A stretch of DNA of 64,000 nucleotides from Bradyrhizobium australiense (GTDB lineage: Bacteria > Pseudomonadota > Alphaproteobacteria > Rhizobiales > Xanthobacteraceae). The position numbers were made by a program, and so were the translations under genes. Shown one piece after another: positions 8,622 through 19,261 of the stretch. The stretch is taken from the NCBI RefSeq assembly GCF_013114825.1, contig NZ_JAAVLX010000015.1, positions 1-64,000 of the forward strand. Reading direction: 5' to 3'. Under the pieces are notes generated by a model. The model saw only the letters and a list, made by a program, of their open reading frames with translations. It was not told the origin of the DNA and searched no databases. Numbering within the stretch: position 1 is the stretch's first letter; each line of letters starts with the position of its first letter.

Positions 8622-9490
8622 GGGCCGGTGATGAAATGGCGGATCACGGCCAGCGCGCGTTCGGGTGCATCGTTGATCACGCCGTGTCCGCAACCGGCAA
8701 AGCGCTCGAACTGCACGAGGTGCGGCGGCAGCGCGGCGGCGATATCCGCCTGGCTCTCGATCGGATGCATCGGGTCGTCCTCGCCGCCGAGCACCAGGGT
8801 CGGGCAGCGGATGCGACCGAGATCCGGAAACATGTTGAACCTGTCGCTCTCGCCGTCGGGTCTTGCGAACCAGTGCAGCGCCACCTCTCGACGATTGACC
8901 GCGCGCCGCGCCATGTCCGGATCACGCGGCATGCGCGTATAGACAGGCATGGCAAGCCGCAGCCAGGCGTCGCGCTCTGTCTGATCCAGGGGGCCTTTAG
9001 GCTCCAAAAACCGGCGGCGCGCCAGCACGCCGACTTCCGGACCGCCGAAGCGCTCGAACAGCGCTACGCGCCGTTCCCGATAGGAACCACCGGCAGCCTC
9101 GGTGCTGATGAGGATCAGTCTGGAAGGGTGATCCGGATGGCGCGTGGTATAACTTAACGCGACCATGCCGCCGAACGACGCGCCCAAGACGATCGGATCG
9201 ACGATGCCAAGGGCCTCGCAGAACGCGTGCACGTCGTCGCCCCATTGCGCCAGCGTCCAGCGCTCTCGCGGACCGTCCTCGCTGCGGCCGTTGCCGCGAT
9301 GGTCGAGGTAGATGATTTGGGCAATGTCGGCCAAAGCAGAGTAGGCGGGCCGATAGATCGAGTGGTCGAAGCCGGGACCGCCGTGAAGCATCAGCAGCAT
9401 CGGCTTTTCCCGCATCATGGGGCCGTCGGGGACGAATTTCGCGCCCTCGACGTCGAAGAACAGCCGCACTCCGTTCACGGATACGTGCAT
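8615..9490 (-). CDS. Alpha/beta hydrolase (proline-iminopeptidase-like)
   Basis: The 291-residue alpha/beta hydrolase has HGGPGFDHSIYRP (oxyanion-hole HGGPG typical of the proline iminopeptidase group), the nucleophile elbow VLGASFGGM (Ser in GASFG), an acid residue likely in GGEDDPMHP, and the catalytic His in GCGHGVIND. No signal peptide. The start at MHVSVNG is chosen because AGGGGAG precedes it; the frame stays open further upstream but reads poorly. It is on the opposite strand inside the Tol-Pal cluster. Substrate unknown. Confidence 0.85.
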   Translation of the reverse strand: MHVSVNGVRLFFDVEGAKFVPDGPMMREKPMLLMLHGGPGFDHSIYRPAYSALADIAQIIYLDHRGNGRSEDGPRERWTLAQWGDDVHAFCEALGIVDPIVLGASFGGMVALSYTTRHPDHPSRLILISTEAAGGSYRERRVALFERFGGPEVGVLARRRFLEPKGPLDQTERDAWLRLAMPVYTRMPRDPDMARRAVNRREVALHWFARPDGESDRFNMFPDLGRIRCPTLVLGGEDDPMHPIESQADIAAALPPHLVQFERFAGCGHGVINDAPERALAVIRHFITGPK

Positions 9491-9672
9491 CAGCGGGCTC
9501 CCCCTCGGTTTGTGAATGGTCCGTCGGACCGCGCGGCTTGTCTTGAAGCGGATACTAAACCATACCGGAATTCGGCGAGGCGAATCGGAAATGCCAGTCA
9601 CAATTCTGGCGTACTCCCGCTCTCAATGTGTTCTGCTTTCGTTTGACACGCGATTTTCGTCGTCAGGGCAAA

Positions 9673-10815
9673 ATGTCATCCAGATTCCTCAATGCTGCCG
9701 GCGCCGCGGCGATTGCCGCGATACTGGCTTTGTCTGCGCAGCCCTCATCCGCGCAGATATCGTTCCCGTGGGAGCGTTCACCGCAAGGCGCCCCGCAAGT
9801 CCAGGCGCAGTCCGATGACGCCGACCTGGAAATGCGGATCCAACGGCTCGAAAACCAGCTCCGGCAACTGACCGGCCAGAACGAGGAACTGCAGTACCGT
9901 AACCGGCAGCTTGAGGATCGGCTGCGGCAGCTCGGTGCCGCGCCGCCCGCACAGGGTGGCCAGCCCCAGGTTGCGCAGCCCAACGTGGCCGCAGCGCCTC
10001 CAGTTCAGCCCGGCCCGCCGCAGGGGCAGGGCTATCCCCAACAAGCCTATCCGCAGCAGGGGGCTCGTCAGCCGCAGGGCTATCCGCAGGCCCAACGCGG
10101 CTATGATCAGCAACCGCAGATCGCTTCGCCCGCCCCGATCGCACAGGACCCGGCAGCCCCGCAGACAGGCGGCCGCCGCCGCGGCGATGCCTTTGACCCC
10201 AGCCAGAATCCCAATGCCCCCGGCGCGCCGCGCGCGCTCGGCGGTGGCCAGTTGCCGGTAGCGAGCGAAGCTTCAGTCGGCGCGCCCGGCGGCCGCGGAC
10301 CCGGTGAGCCGCTCAATCTCGGCGGTCCGCGCGATCCCGGCGGCGCCTTGCCGCCGCCCGTGGCGGCAGCACCGCCACCGCGCGGCCCCGGGCCCGGCGC
10401 CAGCGCCGCGCTGACCACGTTGCCGCCTTCGGCCACGTCCAAGGACGAATTCGATCTCGGCATCGGCTACATGCAGCGCAAGGATTATGCGCTGGCTGAA
10501 GAAACCATGAAGAACTTTGCGCAGAAATATCCGAGCGATCCGCTGATTGGGGATGCGCAATACTGGCTTGGCGAAAGCTATTTCCAGCGCCAGCAATATC
10601 GCGATGCCGCCGAAGCGTTTCTCGGCGTGACCACCAAGTTCGACAAATCAGGCAAGGCGCCCGATGCGCTGCTGCGGCTCGGCCAGTCGCTGGCGGCGCT
10701 GAAGGAAAAGGAAGCCGCCTGTGCGGCGCTCGGCGAAGTGACGCGGAAATATCCGCGCGCCTCTGCCAGCGTGAAGGCTGCCGTCGATCGTGAGCAAAAG
10801 CGGGTTAAGTGCTAA
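9673..10815 (+). CDS. cpoB: Cell division coordinator CpoB (YbgF)
   Basis: Periplasmic Tol-Pal partner that coordinates outer-membrane constriction with peptidoglycan synthesis in E. coli. After a Sec signal (MSSRFLNAAGAAAIAAILALS, cut near AQ) comes a short coiled coil (residues ~50-90, MRIQRLENQLRQLTGQNEEL), then an unusually long proline-, glutamine- and glycine-rich linker (~95-255), and a C-terminal TPR domain (DEFDLGIGYMQRKDYALAEE, DAQYWLGESYFQRQQYRDA). ATG 9673 puts the signal peptide at the N-terminus; 9628 is an in-frame alternative. Confidence 0.92.
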   Translation: MSSRFLNAAGAAAIAAILALSAQPSSAQISFPWERSPQGAPQVQAQSDDADLEMRIQRLENQLRQLTGQNEELQYRNRQLEDRLRQLGAAPPAQGGQPQVAQPNVAAAPPVQPGPPQGQGYPQQAYPQQGARQPQGYPQAQRGYDQQPQIASPAPIAQDPAAPQTGGRRRGDAFDPSQNPNAPGAPRALGGGQLPVASEASVGAPGGRGPGEPLNLGGPRDPGGALPPPVAAAPPPRGPGPGASAALTTLPPSATSKDEFDLGIGYMQRKDYALAEETMKNFAQKYPSDPLIGDAQYWLGESYFQRQQYRDAAEAFLGVTTKFDKSGKAPDALLRLGQSLAALKEKEAACAALGEVTRKYPRASASVKAAVDREQKRVKC

Positions 10816-10821
10816 TCGCGA

Positions 10822-10855
10822 TCTCTGCTGCAGCCTCGGCGGTCCGCAGCAGAGA
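10822..10855. terminator. Hairpin between convergent genes
   Basis: A ten-pair stem, TCTCTGCTGC/GCAGCAGAGA, lies seven bases after the cpoB stop and 19 bases before the end of the opposite-strand catalase fusion. There is no U-run on either side, so it is a weak candidate for factor-independent termination and may simply protect 3' ends. Confidence 0.4.
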
Positions 10856-10873
10856 CCAGTTGCAGCTTGCTGT

Positions 10874-12139
10874 TTATTGTTCGGCTTGCTCGATTGCCGC
10901 CGGCATCTTCGCCACTGACATCAGCGACCGCGCCACCTGGTTGAGAAGCTGATCTGAGTTTTCTTCCTCGGCCAGCGACTTGGACAGCAGGGCGACGACC
11001 GCGCTGTGGCGCAATTGCTGAGCGAGATTCTTCGCCGTCGTGTAAGCTGAGATCTCGTAGTGCTCGACGCGCTGGGCGGCACCGATCAGCGCCAGATCGG
11101 CCGCGGCGTCTTCCTTTTCCTCGCCCTCTGCCATGACCTCCTGGCCTTCCTCGATCAGCCCCATCATCCCCTTGCAGGGTTTGGCGCGGGCTGTTTTGCC
11201 GAGCAGTTCGAAGCACTCGTTGATACGTTCGACCTGGTTCTCGGTCTCGGCGAGATGCTGTTCGAACAGTTCACGCAATTGATCGAAACGCGCCACTTCG
11301 GCCATCTTCGGAAGCGCCTTGGTGAGCTGTTTCTCAGCATGCAGGATGTCGCGGAGCTCATCGATCAAGAGATCGTCGAGTCCGGCCTCATCGACCGGCG
11401 GCGAGCTTTCCGTGACGACGACGGTGCCCGGTTCGGCCTGAATGGCCGGAGATTCCGTGAATACCCAGCCGTTGCCCTCGTTCCAGGGGCCGCGCGTGTC
11501 GATTTCGCCATGCTCGCCGGTGCCGGTGGAATCGTTGAAGTACTGGTCGACCAATCCTGGCGTTGGCGCAATGCGGCCGACGCTGAACGCCGGCTTCTGC
11601 ATGCTTTCAAGCGCCAGCGAGAATGCTTTCATGTGGGTGATTTCGCGGGTCATCAGGAACTGCAGGGCGTCCTTGGTGCCGGCATCATCGCAGAAATTGA
11701 TCAGCCGCTCGTAGACGATCTTGGCCCGCGCCTCGGCGGCGATATTGTTACGCAAGTCGACGTCGAGCTCGCCTGTTATCTTCAGGTAGTCGGCGGTCCA
11801 CGCGTTGCCTTGCGAATTGAACAGGTTGATCCCGCCGCCGCCCGCGATTGCGATCAGCGGGTCGGCTTCAGCCGCCTGACGGTCGAATTTTGTCGGTTTC
11901 AGGTGCATGCGCGCCAAGGTGCCGACCACCTCAAGATGGCTGAGTTCCTCGGTGCCGATATCCATCAGCAGATCTTTGCGATCCGGATCTTCGCAATTGA
12001 GGCCCTGTATCGAATACTGCATCGCGGCCGCGAGTTCGCCGTTTGCGCCGCCGAACTGCTCAAGGAGCATATTGCCAAAGCGGGGATCCGGTTCGTCCAC
12101 CCGAACGGTGAACATCAGTTTCTTGACGTGGTGATACAT
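10874..12139 (-). CDS. Manganese catalase fused to a DUF892 ferritin-like domain
   Basis: The 421-residue protein joins two ferritin-like domains. Residues 1-~245 are a non-haem dimanganese catalase: metal-ligand helices NMLLEQFGGANGELAAAMQY, TEELSHLEVVGTL, AEARAKIVYERL and REITHMKAFSLALES are all present. Residues ~250-410 match the DUF892/YciF group (LLIDELRDILHAEKQLTKALPKMAE, VEHYEISAYTTAKNLAQQL). The likely role is hydrogen peroxide removal under stress. The start at MYHHVKK is the catalase N-terminus; the frame stays open upstream from a GTG at 12337. It is transcribed divergently from tilS. Confidence 0.88.
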   Translation of the reverse strand: MYHHVKKLMFTVRVDEPDPRFGNMLLEQFGGANGELAAAMQYSIQGLNCEDPDRKDLLMDIGTEELSHLEVVGTLARMHLKPTKFDRQAAEADPLIAIAGGGGINLFNSQGNAWTADYLKITGELDVDLRNNIAAEARAKIVYERLINFCDDAGTKDALQFLMTREITHMKAFSLALESMQKPAFSVGRIAPTPGLVDQYFNDSTGTGEHGEIDTRGPWNEGNGWVFTESPAIQAEPGTVVVTESSPPVDEAGLDDLLIDELRDILHAEKQLTKALPKMAEVARFDQLRELFEQHLAETENQVERINECFELLGKTARAKPCKGMMGLIEEGQEVMAEGEEKEDAAADLALIGAAQRVEHYEISAYTTAKNLAQQLRHSAVVALLSKSLAEEENSDQLLNQVARSLMSVAKMPAAIEQAEQ

Positions 12140-12352
12140 GGGAGAGCCTCGACGGTTAGGATGAAGAATCCCGAACGGCACGTCTCTACGCTTTGTTCCT
12201 AAACTAATGCGTGTGGTCGCAGCGACGCCCCGGCTCAATCGGAACCTCGCTTGGCAGCAGTTTCCTGGCAGCAGTTTGATGGGAGTGCCAAGTGCCTTGC
12301 GGTAATCGGCAGATCGCTCCAAACATAGAGTTTTCACGGCGTTGGCAGGGCT

Positions 12353-13387
12353 ATGTCTGATTTCGACCGATCTCCCATTTCAGCGAGCGAGGCTAAAAGC
12401 CTGTTCGCGGAGTGGAGAGCTGCGCCCGCGCTCGTGCTGGCAGTGTCCGGCGGTCCCGACTCGATGGCGCTGATGTGGCTTGCCGCGCGATGGCGACGTT
12501 CGCTCACGCGGGGGCCGCGACTGATCGCCATGACGGTCGATCATGGCTTGCGGCCGGAGGCCGCGCGCGAGGCCCACGACGTCAAGCGCCTCGCCGGCTC
12601 GCTTGATCTGCCTCATCGCACGCTGCGCTGGACCGGGGCCAAGCCGAAAACCGGCTTGCCGGCTGCAGCGCGGGAAGCGCGTTACCGCCTGCTGGTGCAG
12701 GCCGCACGGGCGAGCGGCGCAACGCACATCTTCACCGCGCATACCCGCGACGACCAGGCCGAGACGCTGTTGATGCGCATGCTGCGCGGCAGCGGCATCG
12801 CCGGTCTCGCGGCAATGGCGCGCGAGACCGAGCGCGACGGCGTGTGGCTGGCGCGGCCGCTGCTGGATATCCCGAAGTCCCGGCTCGTCGCGACGCTGGG
12901 CAAGGCGAAGATCGCCTTTGCCGACGACCCCACCAATCGCGACATGAGCTTCACGCGGCCGCGGCTGCGTGCATTGATGCCGGTTTTGGCCGAGGAGGGC
13001 GGCGACAGCCGAAACCTGGCGCGGCTGGCATCGAGGCTGGCGCGGGCGAATGCCGCGATTGAAGTGCTGGCCGACGGCGCCGAGCGCTATCTCGCCGTGA
13101 GAAATCGCGATGATGCCTGGCGCTTCGGATTCGATGCCCAGGCGTTTGCCGGCTTGCCCGAGGAAATCCGGCTTCGGCTGCTCAAGCGCGCGATCGACCG
13201 GGCCGGTCACGAAGGACCCGCGGAACTCGGCAAGGTCGAGGCGCTGCTGGCGGTACTGGACAACGCCATTGCGAACGGCCAAAAGCAGACAAGACTGAAA
13301 CAGACGCTGGCCGGGGCCGCGATCAGCCTGACCGGAGGCCGAATTCACGTCGATCCGGCGCCGCCGCGCCGGGGCAACCGGGCCTGA
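12353..13387 (+). CDS. tilS: tRNA(Ile)-lysidine synthase TilS
   Basis: Makes lysidine at position 34 of the CAU-anticodon isoleucine tRNA, an essential step for reading AUA. The PP-loop ATP site SGGPDSM is at residues ~33-39, followed by DHGLRPEAAREA and HTRDDQAETLLMRMLRGSG, both characteristic of TilS. At 344 residues it is shorter than the E. coli enzyme and lacks most of the C-terminal domains. This may be normal for this clade. Upstream of ftsH, as in the standard tol-pal-ybgF-tilS-ftsH order. Confidence 0.95.
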   Translation: MSDFDRSPISASEAKSLFAEWRAAPALVLAVSGGPDSMALMWLAARWRRSLTRGPRLIAMTVDHGLRPEAAREAHDVKRLAGSLDLPHRTLRWTGAKPKTGLPAAAREARYRLLVQAARASGATHIFTAHTRDDQAETLLMRMLRGSGIAGLAAMARETERDGVWLARPLLDIPKSRLVATLGKAKIAFADDPTNRDMSFTRPRLRALMPVLAEEGGDSRNLARLASRLARANAAIEVLADGAERYLAVRNRDDAWRFGFDAQAFAGLPEEIRLRLLKRAIDRAGHEGPAELGKVEALLAVLDNAIANGQKQTRLKQTLAGAAISLTGGRIHVDPAPPRRGNRA

Positions 13388-13519
13388 GAAACGTTCCCAT
13401 GTCGGGATATGCGCAATATCGGGACGGAGAGCCTTAACCACCCCGGAAAAACCCGGCTTTTGCGCCATTTTTTGAACGGGAATCGCGTTAAGATGCGTTA
13501 AATAGTCCCGTGTCGTTCC

Positions 13520-13548
13520 CTTGGCATTGACCCAGGCGCCACCTAGAT
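13520..13548 (+). promoter_or_regulatory. Possible heat-shock sigma-32 promoter of ftsH
   Basis: CTTG at 13520 and CCTAGAT at 13542 are 18 bases apart. This resembles the alphaproteobacterial RpoH pattern (CTTG, ~17 bases, CYTATNT) with one mismatch in the -10. ftsH is a heat-shock gene in many bacteria, which is the reason for listing a weak match. Confidence 0.3.
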
Positions 13549-13652
13549 TGGGTGCAGTGGACCGGGGATTCTCGCCTCACTACCCAAGGAATATTCTAGG
13601 GTTACTGCCAAGGACATAGGCCCGCGATCCGCGCGACCACGAAGGAAGATCA

Positions 13653-15569
<1,917 letters not shown>

Positions 15570-15594
15570 GGCACGGTCAGTTCTGAACAAACCA

Positions 15595-15620
15595 AACGCG
15601 GCGGTGACGCCGCGTTTTTT
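15595..15620 (+). terminator. Rho-independent terminator of ftsH
   Basis: AACGCGGCG-GTGA-CGCCGCGTT followed by TTTT: a nine-pair stem, four-base loop and U-tract starting 26 bases after the ftsH stop. Confidence 0.88.
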
Positions 15621-15782
15621 ATGCTTGTGATCGGTCCTCGTGTCGCGAATAGACACTGACCTAGAACAAATAGCATCTGGGGCGCGGTGGGAAGGGAACG
15701 TCGCGTTTTCACGCCGCTGCCTTGCCGGTTCATGTTTCAACGACAACAGCTGGGAGCGCTTTGGTGATTGCAGAACGAATCG

Positions 15783-15983
15783 TCATGGCGCCGCGGCCGG
15801 CGCCCCGAGGTGCACAGCCAGAATGTGTTCCGGCGTCTCGACCACTTCGACCCTTTGCCCATCGCCGCCGACGAAGGCGAGCACGGTGCGCTCGCCTTCG
15901 CGCCACATGCTGCCGATGAGGGCAATGTTGATGTGGGTAGGTTGCCCCGTCTCAAATCGCGTGCATTCGATCCAGAAGCGCAT
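15783..15983 (-). CDS. Small conserved-looking hypothetical protein downstream of metE
   Basis: A 66-residue soluble protein (starts MRFWIECTRFETGQPTHINIAL) with no known motif recognised. The start is supported by a textbook AAGGAGAA ribosome site seven bases upstream. It lies 44 bases after the metE stop on the same strand, so it is probably co-transcribed and under the same cobalamin riboswitch. Function unknown. The ending GAPAAAP is low complexity. Confidence 0.7.
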   Translation of the reverse strand: MRFWIECTRFETGQPTHINIALIGSMWREGERTVLAFVGGDGQRVEVVETPEHILAVHLGAPAAAP

Positions 15984-16027
15984 GACGTTCTCCTTGATTT
16001 GCCTTGATGAGAGACGGGACGGGTAGA

Positions 16028-18386
16028 TTACGCCAGCGCCCGCAATTCGCGGGCGGCGGCCACCATGTTGGCGAGCGCGGGTCGGACTTCCTCCCATTTG
16101 CGGGTCTTCAGTCCGCAATCCGGATTAATCCAGATCTGGGTATCCGATAGCCGCATCCGAGCGAGCTTCAACAGGGCAGTCATCTCCTCGATATCAGGCA
16201 CGCGCGGCGAATGGATGTCGTAGACGCCGGGGCCGATTTCGTTCGGATAGCGATAATCCCTGAACGCGTCGAGCAGCTCCATCTTCGAGCGTGAGGTCTC
16301 GATCGAAATCACGTCGGCGTCCATCGCGCCGATCGCGCCGATGATGTCGTTGAACTCCGAGTAGCACATATGGGTGTGGATCTGCGTCTCGTCGCGCACG
16401 CCGGACGAACAGAGGCGGAAGGCCTCGACGGCCCAGTCCAGATACGCCTGCCATTCAGATTTGCGCAGCGGCAGGCCTTCCCGCAGCGCCGCCTCGTCGA
16501 TCTGGATCATGCCGGCGCCGGCCGCTTCGAGGTCGGCGACCTCGTCGCGGATTGCGAGGGCGATCTGCCGGCAGGCTTCGCTACGCGCGATATCGTCGCG
16601 GACAAACGACCAGTTCAGGATGGTGACGGGGCCGGTGAGCATCGCCTTCATCGGCTTTTTCGTCAGCGACTGGGCGTATTGCCACCACTCGACCGTCATT
16701 GGTTTCGGGCGCGACACGTCGCCGAACAGGACCGGAGGACGGACGTAGCGCGATCCGTAGGATTGCACCCACCCGTGCGAGGTGAAGGCGAAGCCCGCGA
16801 GCTGTTCGCCGAAATACTGCACCATGTCGTTGCGCTCGAATTCGCCATGCACGAGCACATCCAGCCCGATATTTTCCTGCCAGCGCACAGCGCGGGCCGT
16901 CTGGTTCTGCAGATAGAGCTTATAGGCTTCGTCCGTCAGGGCGCCCCTGGCGTGAGCGGAGCGGGCGTTCCTGACGTCGGCGGTTTGCGGAAACGAGCCG
17001 ATGGTCGTGGTCGGGAACGCCGGCAGGTTGAAGCGCTCGCGCTGAACGGTGGCGCGTTCTGCGAAGATGCTGGAGCGGAAGCGCATCGCTTCGTCAATGC
17101 CGGCAACGCGTGCCGCTACCTTCGCATCGTGAATGCGCGGCGACGCCCTGCGGGAGGCTGCCGCCTGGTCTGACGCTTTCAGGCTGACTTCGACCGCTCC
17201 GCGGCCACGGGCAAGCGCCGCTCCGAGCGTAGTCAGTTCCTCGAGCTTCTGCACTGAAAACGCCAGCCAGCTCTTGATTTCAGGCTCGAGCCCGGTCTCC
17301 AGCGCCAGATCGATCGGGACATGCAGTAGCGAACAGGAGGGGGCGATCTGCACACGGTGCTCGCCGAGTTTGGCGATCACGGGTTCGAGCTGGTCGAGAA
17401 GCCGGCTCAAATCCGCGCGCCAGATGTTACGGCCATCGATGATTCCGAGCGACAGCGCGCGGTCACCAGGAAAGCCGCTAAGCTCGTCGATCTGCTCCGG
17501 CGCGCGCACGAGGTCGAGATGCAGGCCGGCGACGGGCAGCGCCAGCGCGGTATGGCGGTTGGCGCCGAGCCCGCCAAAATAGGTCGCCAGCATGATCTTG
17601 AGTTGCGGCACTGCGCGCGCGATCTCCGTATAGGCATGATGCAGCGCCTGCTGCGCGACGATATCGAGGTCAAGCACCAGGCAGGGCTCGTCGATCTGCA
17701 CCCATTCCACGCCCCGGTAGGCGAGTTCGCGCAGCACCTCGATGTAAACCGGCAGCAAGCGATCAAGCAGGGACAGTGGATTGAAACCGGCATCCTTGCT
17801 CTTGGCCAGTTTGAGAAACGTGACCGGCCCGACCAGCACGGGCCGGGTCTGATAGCCCAGCGCTTTCGCCTCCTCGTATTCCTCGATCGGCTTGCGCGAG
17901 CCGAGGGTGAACTGCTGATCCTTCGTCAGTTCGGGCACCATATAGTGGTAATTGGTATCGAACCATTTTGTCATTTCGAGCGCCGGCACGCCGTGCGCAG
18001 CGTCGTGCCCGTGAAGGGCATGGCCACAGCTCACCTCATGCGCCTTGCCTTGCGCGCCGCGGGCCATCGCGAAGTAAGTCGCGAGGGGGACCGGCCCGCT
18101 GTTCCAGCGATAGATTTGCGGAATCGCGCCGACCATGATGGATGTGTCGAGCACCTGGTCGTAGAACGAGAAATCGTTTGACGGGATCACGGTCACGCCG
18201 AGCTTTTTCTGACGTGCCCAGTTGGCGGCGCGAAGTCCGACGCCGGTTTCGATCAGTGCCTTCTCGTCGGTTGCGCCGGGACCAGAAACTCTCCAGCGCG
18301 AATTTCAGCTCGCGGCGCGGCCCGATGCGCGGCATGCCGAGGGAGGCAACGGGAAGTGAGGAAGTGGAGATGGTTGAAGTAGACAT
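16028..18386 (-). pseudogene. metE: Cobalamin-independent methionine synthase MetE, with apparent frameshift
   Basis: Transfers a methyl group from methyltetrahydrofolate-glutamate to homocysteine without B12. The long part (16028-18196 and upstream in frame) carries both MetE halves, including the zinc site HMC (THMCYSE), ETSRS and NPDCGLKTR. The first ~35 codons (from ATG 18386, MSTSTISTSS to ELKFALESFW) are in another frame. Removing one base in the GGG run at 18278-18280 (CCC on the coding strand) restores continuity, giving WSGATDEKALIETGVGLRAA and a total near 785 residues, normal for MetE. Everything else is intact, so this is either a sequencing error or a very recent inactivation. 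A cobalamin riboswitch lies upstream. Confidence 0.88.
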
Positions 18387-18509
18387 TGGCTTAACCCCAA
18401 AGTTGGGGGCAAAGGCCGAAGTGACACGTCTGGATTTTCGCGAAGCGGCAGAGCGCGCGCGAAAAATCGCAACCGCACCACCGGGACACCCCGCCCGAGG
18501 ACGTGTATG

Positions 18510-18673
18510 TTGTCGAGGCAGGTCTCCTGGCTCGCGGGTCCATGCTGCTGTCCGGCCTTCCCGAAACCTCCAGAGGTCTCAGTGGCTTTGTTGGACAGCG
18601 GCTCGCCGCTTACAGTTGCGGGGGCAGCTCCGGCTTTGGCTTTTTCGGCCGCACCGGCTTCCCTCTTAGCTTC
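18510..18673 (-). promoter_or_regulatory. Cobalamin riboswitch upstream of metE
   Basis: Read on the minus strand, it has the three diagnostic blocks in order: GCTAAGAGGGAAGCCGGTG (18670-18652), GCTGCCCCCGCAACTGTAAGC (about 18629-18609), and the B12 box GAGCCAGGAGACCTGCC (about 18533-18517). The leader continues ~125 bases to the metE ATG. There CCCCAA/TTGGGG (18395-18408) can form a hairpin next to the start codon, a plausible ribosome-site switch. Known riboswitches of this class shut off metE when adenosylcobalamin is plentiful. Confidence 0.92.
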
Positions 18674-18750
18674 GAAAGAACGTCTCCCGAAGAACCACGA
18701 CGGGTCCACTTACCGGCAACGCGGCAGGTGCGTCAACTCGGGTGGTGTCA

Positions 18751-18881
18751 TTTCGTAGCCCGGATGGAGACAACGGGTCGCGCGAACGCGCGCCCGATGA
18801 CAGGCTCAGAGAAATCCGGGGAACAGGCGTGACGCGATATAGATCTCCCGGATTGCGCTGCGCTCCATCCGGGCTACGAAA
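18751..18881. repeat. Intergenic palindromic repeat, family A copy 1
   Basis: Perfect 19-base inverted arms, TTTCGTAGCCCGGATGGAG (18751-18769) and its complement at 18863-18881, enclose ~90 bases. It sits between the two cobalamin riboswitches. A second copy with the same GTAGCCCGGATGGAG core is at 30438-30526. Confidence 0.75.
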
Positions 18882-18969
18882 TCTTTGAAAATGTCCGCTA
18901 GCCCCATTGACAGCCGCATGCGAATAACACGAGATATAGCTGTCACGGTCCACCATGGCCCAACAAATG

Positions 18970-19135
18970 GTGGCTAAGAGGGAAGCCGGTGTATCGCGCG
19001 AGAGCCGCGAAAATCCGGCGCTGCCCCCGCAACTGTAAGCAGTGAGTTGCTCCCGAATCTTGCGTCACTGATGCGGCATCGCATTGGGAAGACACGGGGA
19101 CAACCGCGACCTGCGAGCCAGGAGACCTGCCGCGA
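18970..19135 (+). promoter_or_regulatory. Cobalamin riboswitch upstream of nrdAB
   Basis: Plus-strand copy of the same class: GCTAAGAGGGAAGCCGGTG at 18973-18991, GCTGCCCCCGCAACTGTAAGC near 19020-19040, and B12 box GAGCCAGGAGACCTGCC near 19115-19131. About 125 bases separate it from the nrdA ATG. GGCCCC and GGGGTC flank ACACCATCA just before the start and could hide the ribosome site. B12 control of a class I reductase is known from Streptomyces coelicolor nrdABS. Confidence 0.92.
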
Positions 19136-19261
19136 CACCGAAAAAACGTCCACGGGCGGGGTGTCCCGGCGGCGCTTGCAGATGCATGCCTGCGTTTCCC
19201 GCGGGCTAAGCTGTAGCGTCTTCTCCGACATCCGGCCCCAACACCATCACGGGGTCTCTTG

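Noticed and set aside
13484..13500. TTAA-N6-TTAA upstream of ftsH as a CtrA site
   Set aside because: The spacer is six rather than seven bases, so it does not fit the CtrA pattern.
18666..18956. Open frame of 96 codons between the riboswitches
   Set aside because: Generated by the palindromic repeat (it reads SPDGAQRNPG, a repeat-derived string), and it overlaps the beginning of the metE riboswitch.
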